DNA of 64,000 bases from Rhizobiales bacterium IMCC20636. GTDB lineage: Bacteria > Pseudomonadota > Alphaproteobacteria > Rhizobiales > GCA-2746425. The DNA lies in assembly GCA_016865015.1 (NCBI GenBank), contig CP018226.1:1953001-2017000 (forward strand). The letters are read 5' to 3'. Made by a program: the position numbers and the translations under genes. Position 1 is the first letter of the stretch. Every line of letters starts with the position of its first letter. Below the pieces are notes generated by a model. The model ran no database searches and was not told where the DNA came from. It saw only the letters and a program-made list of their open reading frames with translations. Of the stretch, positions 43,622-53,415 are shown piece by piece.

Positions 43622-44950
43622 ATGTCATCTGTATCTTTTCACGAAACCGCAAATCTGAATGCAGACGCTTATTCTGCACTGCTGAAACGCTCAGAATCTG
43701 ACCTGTCTGCTTTCATGGAAAAGGTGGAGCCGATCATCGAGGCGGTCCGGACGGAAGGTGATGCAGCACTGGTCCGCTTTGGCCAGGATTTTGACGGTGC
43801 CAAACCGTTGACCGAAGCCACACTAAAAGTCAGTGAAGCTGAGTTTGATGCGGCTTTTGATAGTGTCGATGCAGAGGTCATCGAGGCCATTGAGTATGGC
43901 ATTGCAAATATCAGATCATTTCACGAAGAGCAGAAACCGGAACCCATGTGGTTCAAGGAAATTCGCCCCGGTGCCTTCGCAGGTGATCGCTACACGCCGA
44001 TTCAATCTGTGGCGCTTTACGTGCCGCGCGGGAAGGGTGCGTTTCCCTCTGTGACGATGATGACATCCGTGCCCGCCGTTGTGGCCGGGGTGCCTGAACT
44101 GGCCATTTTCACACCGCCGACACCTGACGGGTCGGTCGATGCCGCAACTCTGGTTGCGGCCCGCATTGCCGGTGTTGAAACTGTGTATAAATGTGGTGGC
44201 GCCCAAGCGGTGGCCGCAGCAGCCTTTGGGACGCAGACCATCAAACCGGCGCTGAAAATTGTCGGGCCGGGCAGTCCTTGGGTGGTGGCTGCAAAGCGAC
44301 GCTTGTCAGATATGATAGACCCTGGTCTTCCAGCTGGCCCATCGGAGGCCATCATCTTTGCGGATGACAGTGTGCATGGCGGACTTGCCGCGCTTGATCT
44401 GCTGGTGGAAGCAGAACATGGCCCTGACAGCTCCGCCTTCCTCGTCACGCATTCACGACGGGTTGCGGAAGAAGCGCTGGCTGCACTTCCCGAGCATTGG
44501 GCGCAGATGACCGAGCAACGGGTTGCGTTTTCAAAAGCTGTCTTGTGCGGGGAAAATGGTGGAATTGTTCTCACCGCGTCTCTGGAAGAGAGCTACAAAT
44601 TCATCAATGATTATGCGCCGGAGCATCTGGAACTGTTGTCGACAGAACCCTTCGAGCATCTGGGACATATCACCGAAGCTGCCGAAATTCTGATGGGGCA
44701 GCACACACCTGTTTCCATCGGCAATTTCGCGCTTGGGCCGAATGCTGTGCTGCCGACCAGTCAGGGTGCACGGACCTATGGTCCTCTATCTGTGCGTGAT
44801 TTCGTGAAATGTTCATCTGTGGGCTATGTGACGCGGCCTGCTTATGCCGAGATGGCCAAGCATGCCCGGGTTCTGGCGCGTTACGAAGGCTTCTCGTCCC
44901 ATGAGAATGCGGTTTCGGAGATGCGTCAAAAATATCTGGGCAATCGCTGA
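43622..44950 (+). CDS. hisD: Histidinol dehydrogenase family protein (HisD paralogue)
   Basis: 442 residues. Clear HisD fold: ALYVPRGKGAFPSVTMMTSVPA, GPGSPWVVAAKRRL, AGPSEAIIFAD. The catalytic Glu334-His335 (YAPEHLEL) and the substrate-site Glu422/His427 (YEGFSSHENAV) match HisD Glu326/His327 and Glu414/His419. The zinc ligands Gln259 and Asp360 of E. coli HisD correspond here to Glu263 (VEAEHG, with His266) and Asn368 (SIGNFALGPN). Such paralogues may oxidise other alcohols, as HpsN does with dihydroxypropanesulfonate. In this HutC-linked operon, histidinol or a relative is the leading candidate, by inference. Confidence 0.9.
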   Translation: MSSVSFHETANLNADAYSALLKRSESDLSAFMEKVEPIIEAVRTEGDAALVRFGQDFDGAKPLTEATLKVSEAEFDAAFDSVDAEVIEAIEYGIANIRSFHEEQKPEPMWFKEIRPGAFAGDRYTPIQSVALYVPRGKGAFPSVTMMTSVPAVVAGVPELAIFTPPTPDGSVDAATLVAARIAGVETVYKCGGAQAVAAAAFGTQTIKPALKIVGPGSPWVVAAKRRLSDMIDPGLPAGPSEAIIFADDSVHGGLAALDLLVEAEHGPDSSAFLVTHSRRVAEEALAALPEHWAQMTEQRVAFSKAVLCGENGGIVLTASLEESYKFINDYAPEHLELLSTEPFEHLGHITEAAEILMGQHTPVSIGNFALGPNAVLPTSQGARTYGPLSVRDFVKCSSVGYVTRPAYAEMAKHARVLARYEGFSSHENAVSEMRQKYLGNR

Positions 44951-44951
44951 G

Positions 44952-45965
44952 ATGAGAGCTGTCCGACTGCATGACAAGCTGGATTTGCGTTGTGAAGAGG
45001 TTGCAATGGCGCCCGATCCTGGACCCGACGATGTGCGGGTCAAGGTTTCCTATGCCGGCATTTGCGGCTCTGATATCCACAATTTCAAAACCGGTCAGTG
45101 GATCACCAGAAAACCATCGATTGCGGGGCATGAATTCTCCGGCCTGGTGGAGTCGGTTGGGGCAAATGTCTCCGGCTTTGATGTTGGTGACAAGATCGCA
45201 GCTGACTCACGCTATTATTGCGGTGACTGCACCAATTGCCGGTCCGGCAAAGCTCATCTGTGTGAAAATCTGGGCTTTGTTGGAGAAGCGATTGATGGCG
45301 GCTTTGCGCAGTTTGTGACGATCCCTGCAAGGCTGTGCTTCAAATGCGACCGGGATGCGGCTCTGGATTGTGTGGCTCTGGCCGAACCGCTGGCTGTTGC
45401 GCTTCATGCCCTGAACCGGCTGAACATTCCCGATGAGGAGCCGTTGCTTATTGTCGGCTGTGGCCCCATTGGCGCGTTGAGCGCGGTTGCGTCTGCCTGC
45501 AAATCCAATCGGCAGCTTTTGGTTTGCGATGTGAATGCGGTCAGAGCCGAGCGCTGTGCAGAGTTGGCAAAAGCGCGCGTGGTTGATCTGGCTGATTTCT
45601 CTCAATCGTCCAGCGCCACCGACAAGCCGATCCGCTATGTTCTGGATACAACGGGGAATGTTGGCGTGATTGACGCGTTGCTGAACAAGGTGACGGGCTG
45701 CACCATCGGTCTTGTCGGCATCGGATCGGGTGAATTGACCATTGATCCGGTCCATCTGGTGGAGCGGGAAATTTCTATTGTCGGCTGTCATGCATTTGCA
45801 GATGAATTGCCGGAGGCATTGGCTTTGCTGCATGCGCAGGCGGACAGGTTTGAGGGAATTATCGGAGACAAGATAAGCTTGGACCAGACAGTTGCAGCCT
45901 ATGGCGTGATTTCTTCGGGTAAAGCGACAGCGATCAAGACACTGATCGAGGTGTCCGGTGCGTGA
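44952..45965 (+). CDS. Zinc-dependent alcohol dehydrogenase (MDR superfamily)
   Basis: 337 residues from the ATG one base after the hisD stop. Catalytic zinc site Cys-Gly-Ser-Asp (YAGICGSDIHNF) and GHEFSGLVESVG. The structural zinc cysteines are in YYCGDCTNCRSGKAHLCENLG. The Rossmann motif reads VGCGPIGALSA. Similar to sorbitol and threonine dehydrogenases. It would oxidise a secondary alcohol or polyol. It is the second dehydrogenase in the operon, overlapping the next gene by 8 bp. Confidence 0.92.
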   Translation: MRAVRLHDKLDLRCEEVAMAPDPGPDDVRVKVSYAGICGSDIHNFKTGQWITRKPSIAGHEFSGLVESVGANVSGFDVGDKIAADSRYYCGDCTNCRSGKAHLCENLGFVGEAIDGGFAQFVTIPARLCFKCDRDAALDCVALAEPLAVALHALNRLNIPDEEPLLIVGCGPIGALSAVASACKSNRQLLVCDVNAVRAERCAELAKARVVDLADFSQSSSATDKPIRYVLDTTGNVGVIDALLNKVTGCTIGLVGIGSGELTIDPVHLVEREISIVGCHAFADELPEALALLHAQADRFEGIIGDKISLDQTVAAYGVISSGKATAIKTLIEVSGA

Positions 45966-47253
45966 ACCACAATCCCGGACGGCGCGTATTCGAGCCCTGG
46001 CCAAATCAGATGAGGCGGCTGCATTGGCTGAACTCAGGCTGTTTCTGACTGAGACGTTCGATATTGAGGTGCTGGACCTGTCGATCAATTATGATCAGTA
46101 TTCTCTCAATTCTCTGAATGGTTTTTTCCGTGACAGCAAGGACCGGTTTTTCTTCAAATTCCATCAGGAAGAAGGCGAAGAAGAAATGAGCGGTGAGTAT
46201 TACCGCGCTGACCTGATAGCGAAAGCAAATCTGCCGATTGATCTCCCGATCCTGACGTCCGTCCAGCCCGGAGAGCAGATATTGGTGTATCGCCGCAGGG
46301 ATGACAGGCGGTTTTCAGATGTGTTGCGCGAGCTGGATGCAGAGCATGATGAGAAACAGGCTGCCATTGTGGATCTGGCGGAGCGGGAGCTGAATGAAAA
46401 AATCCTGACTGTGGCAAAGGATAGCTTGCATCCGGTCACACTAGAGCAGGTGGCCAATGAGCCGATCCATCGCCTGTTTTATGAACGGCTGATCGATATC
46501 AAGACACGGGAAGCACCTGGTGGGCGTTTCAAGAAATTCTACATCGGCCAGAGCTTTGCATTCCATGGTGCGACACTGTCCTGGTCAGAGTTGGCCGATG
46601 CCAGGCTGCTGCTCAATGGGCAGGCCATGACATCGACGATTGGCGAAATTTTCAATCAGGCGCTGGTAAATCTTGATCCGGCGAACCTTGCCAATGCGGG
46701 CGGTATTGTTGCCCATGGTGATGCCCATAATGCCAATGTCTGGTTTGAAAACCACGATGGCAAAGCACAATTGTCCTACTTTGACCCGGCCTTTGCCGGA
46801 GAGCATTTCCCGTCGATCCTGTCTGAGGCAAAGGCGACATTTCACAATGTTTTCGCCCATCCGTTCTGGCTCTACGATCCGCAGGTTGCGGCCGAGTCTT
46901 TCAAGGCGCAGGTCCAGTATGAAGCAGGTGTTCTGGCCATTGATACGGACTGGGCACTGACGCCGGTCCGCCAGAGATTGCTGCGTGCAAAGGCAGAGAT
47001 GTTCTGGAAACCCTTCCTGAAACATCTGAAAAACAGAGAATTACTGCCCGACAATTGGGAGGCGACACTGCGGTCTGCATTGGCGATGTCACCAGCACTG
47101 GTGATGAATTTGCGTGCGCATGCGGAACGGCACAATCCCACATCCTCTGCCATCGGCTTCTATGTCACCGCGCTGGTTGGTTCCCGACCCGTCCATGGAA
47201 CCAATGTGGTGACAGAGTTCTTTGACGCAATCGATCCTGATAAACACGGATAG
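45958..47253 (+). CDS. Phosphotransferase/kinase-like protein (APH fold), unassigned
   Basis: 431 residues, GTG start at 45958 overlapping the dehydrogenase stop by 8 bp, with GAGG upstream. The kinase core is visible as HGDAHNANVWFENH (Brenner-type HGDxxxxN) and FDPAFAGEH as the metal-binding Asp motif, near residues 258-285. The N-terminal lobe around RFFFKFHQEEG may hold the ATP-binding Lys. I do not recognise a named subfamily. Its place in the operon suggests phosphorylation of the imported compound or of an intermediate, but this is only inferred. Confidence 0.7.
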   Translation: MREPQSRTARIRALAKSDEAAALAELRLFLTETFDIEVLDLSINYDQYSLNSLNGFFRDSKDRFFFKFHQEEGEEEMSGEYYRADLIAKANLPIDLPILTSVQPGEQILVYRRRDDRRFSDVLRELDAEHDEKQAAIVDLAERELNEKILTVAKDSLHPVTLEQVANEPIHRLFYERLIDIKTREAPGGRFKKFYIGQSFAFHGATLSWSELADARLLLNGQAMTSTIGEIFNQALVNLDPANLANAGGIVAHGDAHNANVWFENHDGKAQLSYFDPAFAGEHFPSILSEAKATFHNVFAHPFWLYDPQVAAESFKAQVQYEAGVLAIDTDWALTPVRQRLLRAKAEMFWKPFLKHLKNRELLPDNWEATLRSALAMSPALVMNLRAHAERHNPTSSAIGFYVTALVGSRPVHGTNVVTEFFDAIDPDKHG

Positions 47254-47260
47254 GTGTGGT

Positions 47261-48412
47261 TTGAAGCAAGTCGTCAACATTGAAGATCTGAGGCTTCTGG
47301 CGAAGCGACGGCTTCCAAAAATCTTTTTTGACTATATTGATGGCGGTGCTTTTTCTGAGACAACCGCCGGGCGCAACCGGAGTGATTTCTCGCAATGGTG
47401 TCTGACGCAGCGTGTGCTGAGACAAAAGGACATGCCGGATCTGAGCTGTGACTATCTGGGGTCCGCCCATGCGCTTCCCTTCATGCTGGGGCCGGTTGGT
47501 TTTTTGGGTCTGTATCGGGGCCGGGGTGAAATTCTTGCGGCGGAAGCCGCGAAAGCAAAGTCTGTTCCCCTGTGTCTGTCGACATTCTCCATCGCCAGTA
47601 TCGGAACGCTGCACAAGGAAGTCGGCGGTGATCTGCAGTTCCAGCTCTATATGGACCGTGACAAATCATTCGTTGAAGATCTGCTGCAATCAGCAATCGA
47701 CGCTGACATTGATGTTCTGTATCTCACCGTCGACACCTCCGTCACCTCGGTGCGGGAAAAGGATGTTCGGAACGGATTTCGTGCGGTCACCCGCATAACA
47801 CCGGCCTTGGCATTTTCCATGATCCAGCGTCCTGCCTGGTGTCTGGACATTCTGCGTGCCGGATCACCCAATGTTGAAGCCGTGGCAAATTATCCCGAGT
47901 TCGGGCGTGGCGCGTTGGAGCAGGCGTCCAACCTGTCCGGGCGCCTGGATGCATCGCTGACCTGGGATGATGTCAAATGGCTGCGCAGCAAATGGAAGAA
48001 GCGGTTGGTGATCAAGGGTATCTTGTCACCGCTGGATGCCAAAATCGCTCAGGATTGTGGTGCAGATGCAATCGTGATTTCAAACCATGGCGGGCGACAA
48101 CTCGATTTCGCCAGTTCAACAATCGCCATATTGCCCTCTGTTCGCGAGGCTGTGGGACCGGAGTTCTGTGTTCTGATTGATTGCGGATTTCGTCGCGGCA
48201 GCGACCTTGCCATTGCGCTTGCTTTGGGCGCGAGTGGCATTCTGCTGGGACGCGCCTATGCGTTTGGCCTGGCTGCTGGTGGCCGCGCGGGCGTGGAGAA
48301 GGCGATTGATATCCTGTCCGTTGAATTGTCCATCACGCTCAAGCTGATGGGGCTGTCAGGTGTGAAAGAGTTACAGGCCCTTGGCACTGAGTGTGTCAGC
48401 CCGTCGGTGTGA
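47261..48412 (+). CDS. FMN-dependent 2-hydroxy-acid dehydrogenase (LldD family)
   Basis: About 383 residues from a TTG at 47261 (LKQVVNIEDLRLLAKRRLPK matches the usual family N-terminus; an ATG at 47222 overlaps the previous gene). Motifs: FDYIDGGA, LTVDTSVTSVREKDVRNGF, substrate/FMN Lys in VIKGIL, catalytic His in ISNHGGRQLD, and IDCGFRRGSD, in which the usual DGGIRRG has Cys-Gly-Phe. It oxidises L-lactate-type acids to 2-oxo acids. In this context imidazole-lactate to imidazolepyruvate is possible. It converges with hutC and overlaps its 3' end by 17 bp. Confidence 0.9.
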   Translation: MKQVVNIEDLRLLAKRRLPKIFFDYIDGGAFSETTAGRNRSDFSQWCLTQRVLRQKDMPDLSCDYLGSAHALPFMLGPVGFLGLYRGRGEILAAEAAKAKSVPLCLSTFSIASIGTLHKEVGGDLQFQLYMDRDKSFVEDLLQSAIDADIDVLYLTVDTSVTSVREKDVRNGFRAVTRITPALAFSMIQRPAWCLDILRAGSPNVEAVANYPEFGRGALEQASNLSGRLDASLTWDDVKWLRSKWKKRLVIKGILSPLDAKIAQDCGADAIVISNHGGRQLDFASSTIAILPSVREAVGPEFCVLIDCGFRRGSDLAIALALGASGILLGRAYAFGLAAGGRAGVEKAIDILSVELSITLKLMGLSGVKELQALGTECVSPSV

Positions 48413-49145
48413 AACTGGCAAACATGCGATGCTGGACGCCGGGGTAGGAGAGTTTGGCCCAGGTGACATAGCCCTTGTCATTCTGTGTGGTGCGCTCGAC
48501 GACAAGGCAGGCATCACCCTTTGTGATCTGCAGGGCCTTGGCGACTTCCGGTGATGCGGATACAGCCATGATCTGATGTTCGGCAGAATTCCATGGCACC
48601 TTTTTCAGTAGCCAGTTTCCGGGCGCATCCTTGGAAAAATCCACCTGCTGGATTTCGGGGACCGCAGCCATGTTGATGATGCGTTTTTCCAGGCAGAATG
48701 GAGTGCCATTTGCAGAATGAAGACAGGTGATTTCACGCACCTGAGCAAGATTCTGCAATCCGAACAGAACCTGTTCCTCTGGTTCCAGAACGCGAATCCT
48801 GTCTCCCAGCAATTCATAGGAATATGTCTTGCCGGTTTGTTCGACTTCGGTGCGGATGTTCGTGATTTGCAGAGCTGCTGACAGGGATTGCGGGGCTTTG
48901 ACGAAGGTTCCGGATTTGCGGTTTCTGACCAGAAGCCCGGACTGGGTCAGTTGCGTCAGAACCTTGTTCACGGTCATGCGCGAACAGCCATATTCCCGCG
49001 CCATTTCCGTTTCAAAGGGAATGCGAAACCCCGGAGGCCATCTGCCGGAAACGATATTGTCCTGAACTTCTTCCAGAATGCGCAAATGCAGCGATCTGGG
49101 TTCGCCCTTGTCTTCGCTATCTGTGGTTTTAGGAGCCGATTTCAT
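48396..49145 (-). CDS. hutC: Histidine utilisation repressor HutC (GntR family)
   Basis: 249 residues. Winged helix SLHLRILEEVQDNIVSGRWP, PFETEMAREYGCSRMTVNKVLTQLTQSGLLVR; UTRA domain ends VTWAKLSYPGVQHRMFASFTPTG, close to known HutC proteins. HutC binds urocanate and represses hut genes. A site AAGTATATACAT at 49151-49162 overlaps its ribosome-site region, so it is probably autoregulated. Four similar sites in 38.5-50.6 kb define its local regulon. Confidence 0.93.
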   Translation of the reverse strand: MKSAPKTTDSEDKGEPRSLHLRILEEVQDNIVSGRWPPGFRIPFETEMAREYGCSRMTVNKVLTQLTQSGLLVRNRKSGTFVKAPQSLSAALQITNIRTEVEQTGKTYSYELLGDRIRVLEPEEQVLFGLQNLAQVREITCLHSANGTPFCLEKRIINMAAVPEIQQVDFSKDAPGNWLLKKVPWNSAEHQIMAVSASPEVAKALQITKGDACLVVERTTQNDKGYVTWAKLSYPGVQHRMFASFTPTG

Positions 49146-49150
49146 GCCTC

Positions 49151-49162
49151 AAGTATATACAT
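49151..49162. promoter_or_regulatory. HutC-type operator before hutC
   Basis: AAGTATATACAT, one base different from the perfect ATGTATATACAT at 39437, 5 bp upstream of the hutC ATG. Suggests autorepression. Confidence 0.7.
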
Positions 49163-49219
49163 GTTAAAGGTGAGAGGAAACCGTGCTCGTGGCGTTTCCG
49201 TATCTCAAACTCTCAAAGT

Positions 49220-50590
49220 CTAGGCAGCGTTCAAAGCGTTGGTCAGATCGCCAATCGCACTGCGATAGTCATGCAGAATTTCCTCACGTCTGATGTGTCT
49301 GCCATGTTGGACCATATGCCGCCCGGCTGACCAGAGATCGGTGACGACACGGTCATCTGCAGCAAAGCACAGTCCGTCAAACAATTGATTGGCGGCAAGT
49401 GCACACAGATATGGGTCGGTGCTGTCTATCGCCACCAGATCCGCGAGGAATCCGGTCTCAATCCTGCCGGCATGCCGGTGAAGTGCCTGGGCACCAGCGA
49501 ATGCGGCGCTGAGATAGAGGTATTGTCCCACAGACCCGGATTCCTCAACCATCACATTGCGGCTCAGATCGCGTAGGCGTTGGCTGTATTCCAGTGTTCG
49601 CAGTTCCTCTGTCAGCGAAATCCGGATGTTTGAATCAGAACCAATACCGTACTTGCCATTATTCTTGATGAATTCCGGTCCATTGAACGGGCCGTCGCCC
49701 AGATTGGCTTCGGTGATCGGGCACAGACCTACTACGGCACCGGACCGTGCAACCGCTTTGGTTTCAGTCTGGGTCATATGTGTCGCGTGAATGAGACACC
49801 AGTCCAGATCGACATCATGATGGGCCAAAAGCCATTCGACCGGTCTTTGTCCCAGCCATTGGGAGATTTCAAGCACTTCCTTTGGCTGTTCGGCGATGTG
49901 CATATGCACAGGTCGATGGCCGAATTGCTGCGTGACTCTGGTCAACTCATCCGGAGCAGTGGCGCGCAGCGAATGGGGAGCGATGCCAAGATGATAATCG
50001 TCCGGGACACCGATCATGGTTTTTTCTATCGCTTCCATGAGACCGAAAAACCCGTCCACTGAATTGCCAAAACGTTGCTGCCCTCCGGACAGGGGCGCTT
50101 TGTCGATGCCACCATAGCTGTAGAGCACCGGCAAATGTGTCAGCCCGATACCGGAACGGGTTGCTGCCGCGGTGATGCGCGCTGAGAGTTCGGCCCGATT
50201 GTCATAGAAATGTCCGCCAGGCTGGTTGTGAACATAATGAAATTCACCCACCGATGCATATCCGGCTTCCTGCATTTCCATGAATACAAGGGCTGCAATG
50301 GCTTCGATCTGGTCAGGCGTAAGGTGGTCCAGAAACTGGTACATCAGGGTGCGCCATGTCCAGAAACTGTCTTGCCCTGCCGCCCGAAATTCAGTCATTC
50401 CGGCCATGGCACGCTGAAAGCTGTGGCTGTGCAGATTTGCCTGAGCGGGTAGGAGTGTATCAACCAGAATATCGCTCGGTTTAGCGCTGGTTCCGGTCTC
50501 AACCGAAGCAATCGCACCGTCGTCGATTGTGATGGCCACATTTTCGGACCACCCGTTTGAGAGCCATGCGCGATTTGAGAAAATTCTCAT
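49220..50590 (-). CDS. hutF: Formimidoylglutamate deiminase
   Basis: 456 residues from the ATG at 50590 with AAGGA 7 bp upstream; longer in-frame starts lie in the operator. Amidohydrolase fold: metal site HSHSFQRAMAGMTEFR, then EFHYVH, HMHIAEQPKEV and GIGSDSN. It converts N-formimino-L-glutamate to N-formyl-L-glutamate and ammonia, the branch completed by HutG. Divergent from hutI, with a HutC-type site in between. Confidence 0.94.
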   Translation of the reverse strand: MRIFSNRAWLSNGWSENVAITIDDGAIASVETGTSAKPSDILVDTLLPAQANLHSHSFQRAMAGMTEFRAAGQDSFWTWRTLMYQFLDHLTPDQIEAIAALVFMEMQEAGYASVGEFHYVHNQPGGHFYDNRAELSARITAAATRSGIGLTHLPVLYSYGGIDKAPLSGGQQRFGNSVDGFFGLMEAIEKTMIGVPDDYHLGIAPHSLRATAPDELTRVTQQFGHRPVHMHIAEQPKEVLEISQWLGQRPVEWLLAHHDVDLDWCLIHATHMTQTETKAVARSGAVVGLCPITEANLGDGPFNGPEFIKNNGKYGIGSDSNIRISLTEELRTLEYSQRLRDLSRNVMVEESGSVGQYLYLSAAFAGAQALHRHAGRIETGFLADLVAIDSTDPYLCALAANQLFDGLCFAADDRVVTDLWSAGRHMVQHGRHIRREEILHDYRSAIGDLTNALNAA

Positions 50591-50600
50591 CTGACATTCC

Positions 50601-50616
50601 TTATGTATAGACATAA
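50601..50616. promoter_or_regulatory. HutC-type operator between hutF and hutI
   Basis: TTATGTATAGACATAA, identical to the site at 38541. It is 10 bp upstream of hutF and 44 bp upstream of hutI, so one site can control both directions. Confidence 0.85.
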
Positions 50617-50660
50617 TAATCATACCGGATTAGAGTTGTGTCTGACAATCATAAAGTTGA

Positions 50661-51884
50661 ATGGCCATGATCCACGATTCTTATGTTCTGACCGCCTCAT
50701 CAGTCGCGACGATGTGCCTCGACAGCGCTGAGCCTTATGGTTTAATGCCAGAGGCTGCGATTGTTGTTGAGGACGGTATGATTGTGTGGGTCGGCTCGCA
50801 GACCCATTTGCCGAACCGTTTTGCCGGGCATGCGAAACATCATTTTGGCACGCAACTGATCACGCCAGCGCTGATCGACTGCCACACGCATGTTGTTTAC
50901 GGGGGTAATCGGGCTGCTGAATTCGAGATGCGTCTGAATGGCGCATCTTACGAGGAAGTTGCCCGCTCAGGCGGCGGCATCGTGTCGACCGTTCGTGCCA
51001 CACGGTCAGCCAGTGAGGCGGACTTGCTGGCAGATGCTCTTCAGCGCATTGATGCGATGATCGCGGAAGGCGTCGCTCTGGTGGAAATCAAATCCGGCTA
51101 CGGGCTTGATCAGGAGACCGAATTGAAAATGTTGCGGGTTGCACGGCGCATTGCGACGCTGCGGCCAATCCGGGTGCAAACCAGCTTTTTGGGGGCGCAT
51201 GCTATTCCGCCGAACTATAGCGGCCAGCCGGATGCCTATATTGATGAAATCTGCATTCCAACGCTGCACCGTGCACATGCAGAAGGCCTGGTGGATGCTG
51301 TTGACGGTTTCTGTGAGGGCATTGCGTTTTCGCCTGATCAGATTGCCCGTGTGTTTGATGCCGCCAAAATGCTTGGCCTGCCGATAAAGCTTCATGCCGA
51401 GCAATTGTCGAATTTGGGGGGTGCAAAGCTTGCCGCGTCCCGCGATGCTTTGTCGGCAGATCATCTGGAATATCTGGATGAGGAGGGTGTGCGCGAGATG
51501 GCGCAAAGTGGCACTGTAGCTGTGCTGTTGCCGGGCGCATTTTATACCCTTCGTGAAACCCAGAAACCACCTGTGGCGCTGTTGCGCCAGCATGGCGTAA
51601 AGCTTGCAGTGGCGACCGACTGCAATCCCGGATCTTCGCCGATTTCATCGCCGCTACTGTCCATGAACATGGCCTGCACCCTGTTTCAGCTAACGCCGGA
51701 AGAGGCGCTGGCTGGTGTGACGCGCAACGCTGCGGTGGCATTGGGTCTGTCTGATACTGGAACGATTGCAATCGGACAACGCGCGGATTTCGCCATCTGG
51801 AATGTGAAGCATCCTGCCGAATTGTCTTATCGCATCGGTTTCAACTCTCTGGAAAAGCGGATTTATGGAGGCAATTTTGACTGA
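50661..51884 (+). CDS. hutI: Imidazolonepropionase
   Basis: 407 residues. Amidohydrolase with [22 protein letters not shown], the specific HutI signature, and metal ligands in [18 protein letters not shown] and [10 protein letters not shown]. It opens imidazolone-5-propanoate to N-formimino-L-glutamate, step 3 of histidine degradation. First gene of hutI-hutH-hutG-hutU. Confidence 0.95.
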   Translation: MAMIHDSYVLTASSVATMCLDSAEPYGLMPEAAIVVEDGMIVWVGSQTHLPNRFAGHAKHHFGTQLITPALIDCHTHVVYGGNRAAEFEMRLNGASYEEVARSGGGIVSTVRATRSASEADLLADALQRIDAMIAEGVALVEIKSGYGLDQETELKMLRVARRIATLRPIRVQTSFLGAHAIPPNYSGQPDAYIDEICIPTLHRAHAEGLVDAVDGFCEGIAFSPDQIARVFDAAKMLGLPIKLHAEQLSNLGGAKLAASRDALSADHLEYLDEEGVREMAQSGTVAVLLPGAFYTLRETQKPPVALLRQHGVKLAVATDCNPGSSPISSPLLSMNMACTLFQLTPEEALAGVTRNAAVALGLSDTGTIAIGQRADFAIWNVKHPAELSYRIGFNSLEKRIYGGNFD

Positions 51885-53415
51885 GTTGGTGTTGACGCCC
51901 GGCCAGGTCTCCCTGAGCGAATTGGGTGATGTTTACTGGAACAGCGCGCCAATAAAGCTGGACCGGGTTTGCAAAGATGCTGTCGTCGCTGCGGCGCAGC
52001 GCATAACAACTGCCGCGCAAGGCGATGTTCCGGTCTATGGCGTCAATACGGGATTTGGGAAACTCGCCAGTATCAAGATCGCGTCGAAAGATGCTGCGAA
52101 ACTGCAGCGCAATCTTATCTTGAGCCATTGCTGCGGTGTCGGTGAGGCAATTCCGCGCCACATGGCACGGCTGATGATGTCTTTGAAGCTGCTCTCCTTT
52201 GGGCGAGGCGCTTCCGGTGTGCGCTGGATTTGTGTCGAGTTGCTGGAACAGATGCTGGCGCGGGGGGTGACACCGATCATTCCCGCACAGGGTTCGGTGG
52301 GTGCTTCCGGCGATTTGGCACCGCTGGCACATATGACTGCGGTCATAATCGGAGAGGGCAGGGCCGAGTATCAAGGCGCTGTCTTTTCAGGTGCCGAAGC
52401 CCTTGAAAAAGCAGGGCTGTCGCCGATCATTCTGGGGCCCAAGGAAGGTCTGGCGTTTATTAATGGCACCCAGTTTTCAACAGCTTTTGCACTGGCGGGA
52501 CTGTTTGAAGCATGGCGGGCGGCCCAGAACGCATTGATCACCTCCGCATTGTCCACCGATGCCATTATGGGATCAACCGCACCGACCGAACCTGAAATTC
52601 ATGCCTTGCGCGGCCATCGCGGCCAGATTGAAGCGGCAGCATCCATCAGAGCGCTGCTGGAAGGCTCCGTCATTCGCCAAAGTCATATTCAGGGCGATAC
52701 CAGAGTGCAGGACCCCTATTGCATCCGCTGCCAACCGCAGGTGACCGGCGCGGCGATTGATGTCTTGCGGCAGGCGGCCACAACGCTTGAAATTGAAGCC
52801 AATGCGGCCACAGACAATCCGCTGGTTCTGAGCGATCCGGAGATCATTGTCTCGGGTGGTAATTTTCATGCTGAGCCGGTTGGTTTTGCAGCCGACATGA
52901 TTGCGCTGGCGATTGCGGAAATCGGAGCGATTGCGCAGCGCCGCGTCGCGCTTATGGTTGATCCTGCGCTGAGCCATGATCTGCCGCCATTCCTGACGCC
53001 CAATCCCGGTCTGAATTCAGGATTGATGATAGCCGAAGTGACCACCGCTGCTCTGATGAGCGAAAACAAGCATCTGGCTAACCCGTGTGTGACCGACAGC
53101 ACGCCGACCAGCGCCAACCAGGAAGATCACGTGTCCATGGCGGCGCATGGTGCCCGGCGGTTGTTGCGCATGACGGCCAATGTGAACCAGATTCTGGGAG
53201 TGGAATTGCTGTGTGCAGCCCAGGGGATCGAGTTTCGTGCGCCGCTCGCGACCAGCAAATCTTTGCAAAATGTTCTGGCGCGCCTGCGTGCTGACGTCGA
53301 GAGCCTCACAGAAGACCGCTACATGGCGCCGGATATGGAAGCGGCCTGCCGGCTGGTCTCTTCGCTGGACATCATTGAAGCATCGGGAATTGAATTGCCG
53401 GAGTTGTCGGTATGA
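51877..53415 (+). CDS. hutH: Histidine ammonia-lyase
   Basis: 512 residues from a TTG at 51877, 5 bp after GGAGG; this gives the family N-terminus [13 protein letters not shown]. An ATG at 51865 inside that ribosome site is less likely. The Ala143-Ser144-Gly145 triad ([15 protein letters not shown]) forms the MIO prosthetic group. Other signatures are [11 protein letters not shown] and HHC-region SHCCGVG. It converts L-histidine to urocanate and ammonia. Its start lies within the hutI 3' end, so it is translationally coupled. Confidence 0.95.
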   Translation: MTELVLTPGQVSLSELGDVYWNSAPIKLDRVCKDAVVAAAQRITTAAQGDVPVYGVNTGFGKLASIKIASKDAAKLQRNLILSHCCGVGEAIPRHMARLMMSLKLLSFGRGASGVRWICVELLEQMLARGVTPIIPAQGSVGASGDLAPLAHMTAVIIGEGRAEYQGAVFSGAEALEKAGLSPIILGPKEGLAFINGTQFSTAFALAGLFEAWRAAQNALITSALSTDAIMGSTAPTEPEIHALRGHRGQIEAAASIRALLEGSVIRQSHIQGDTRVQDPYCIRCQPQVTGAAIDVLRQAATTLEIEANAATDNPLVLSDPEIIVSGGNFHAEPVGFAADMIALAIAEIGAIAQRRVALMVDPALSHDLPPFLTPNPGLNSGLMIAEVTTAALMSENKHLANPCVTDSTPTSANQEDHVSMAAHGARRLLRMTANVNQILGVELLCAAQGIEFRAPLATSKSLQNVLARLRADVESLTEDRYMAPDMEAACRLVSSLDIIEASGIELPELSV

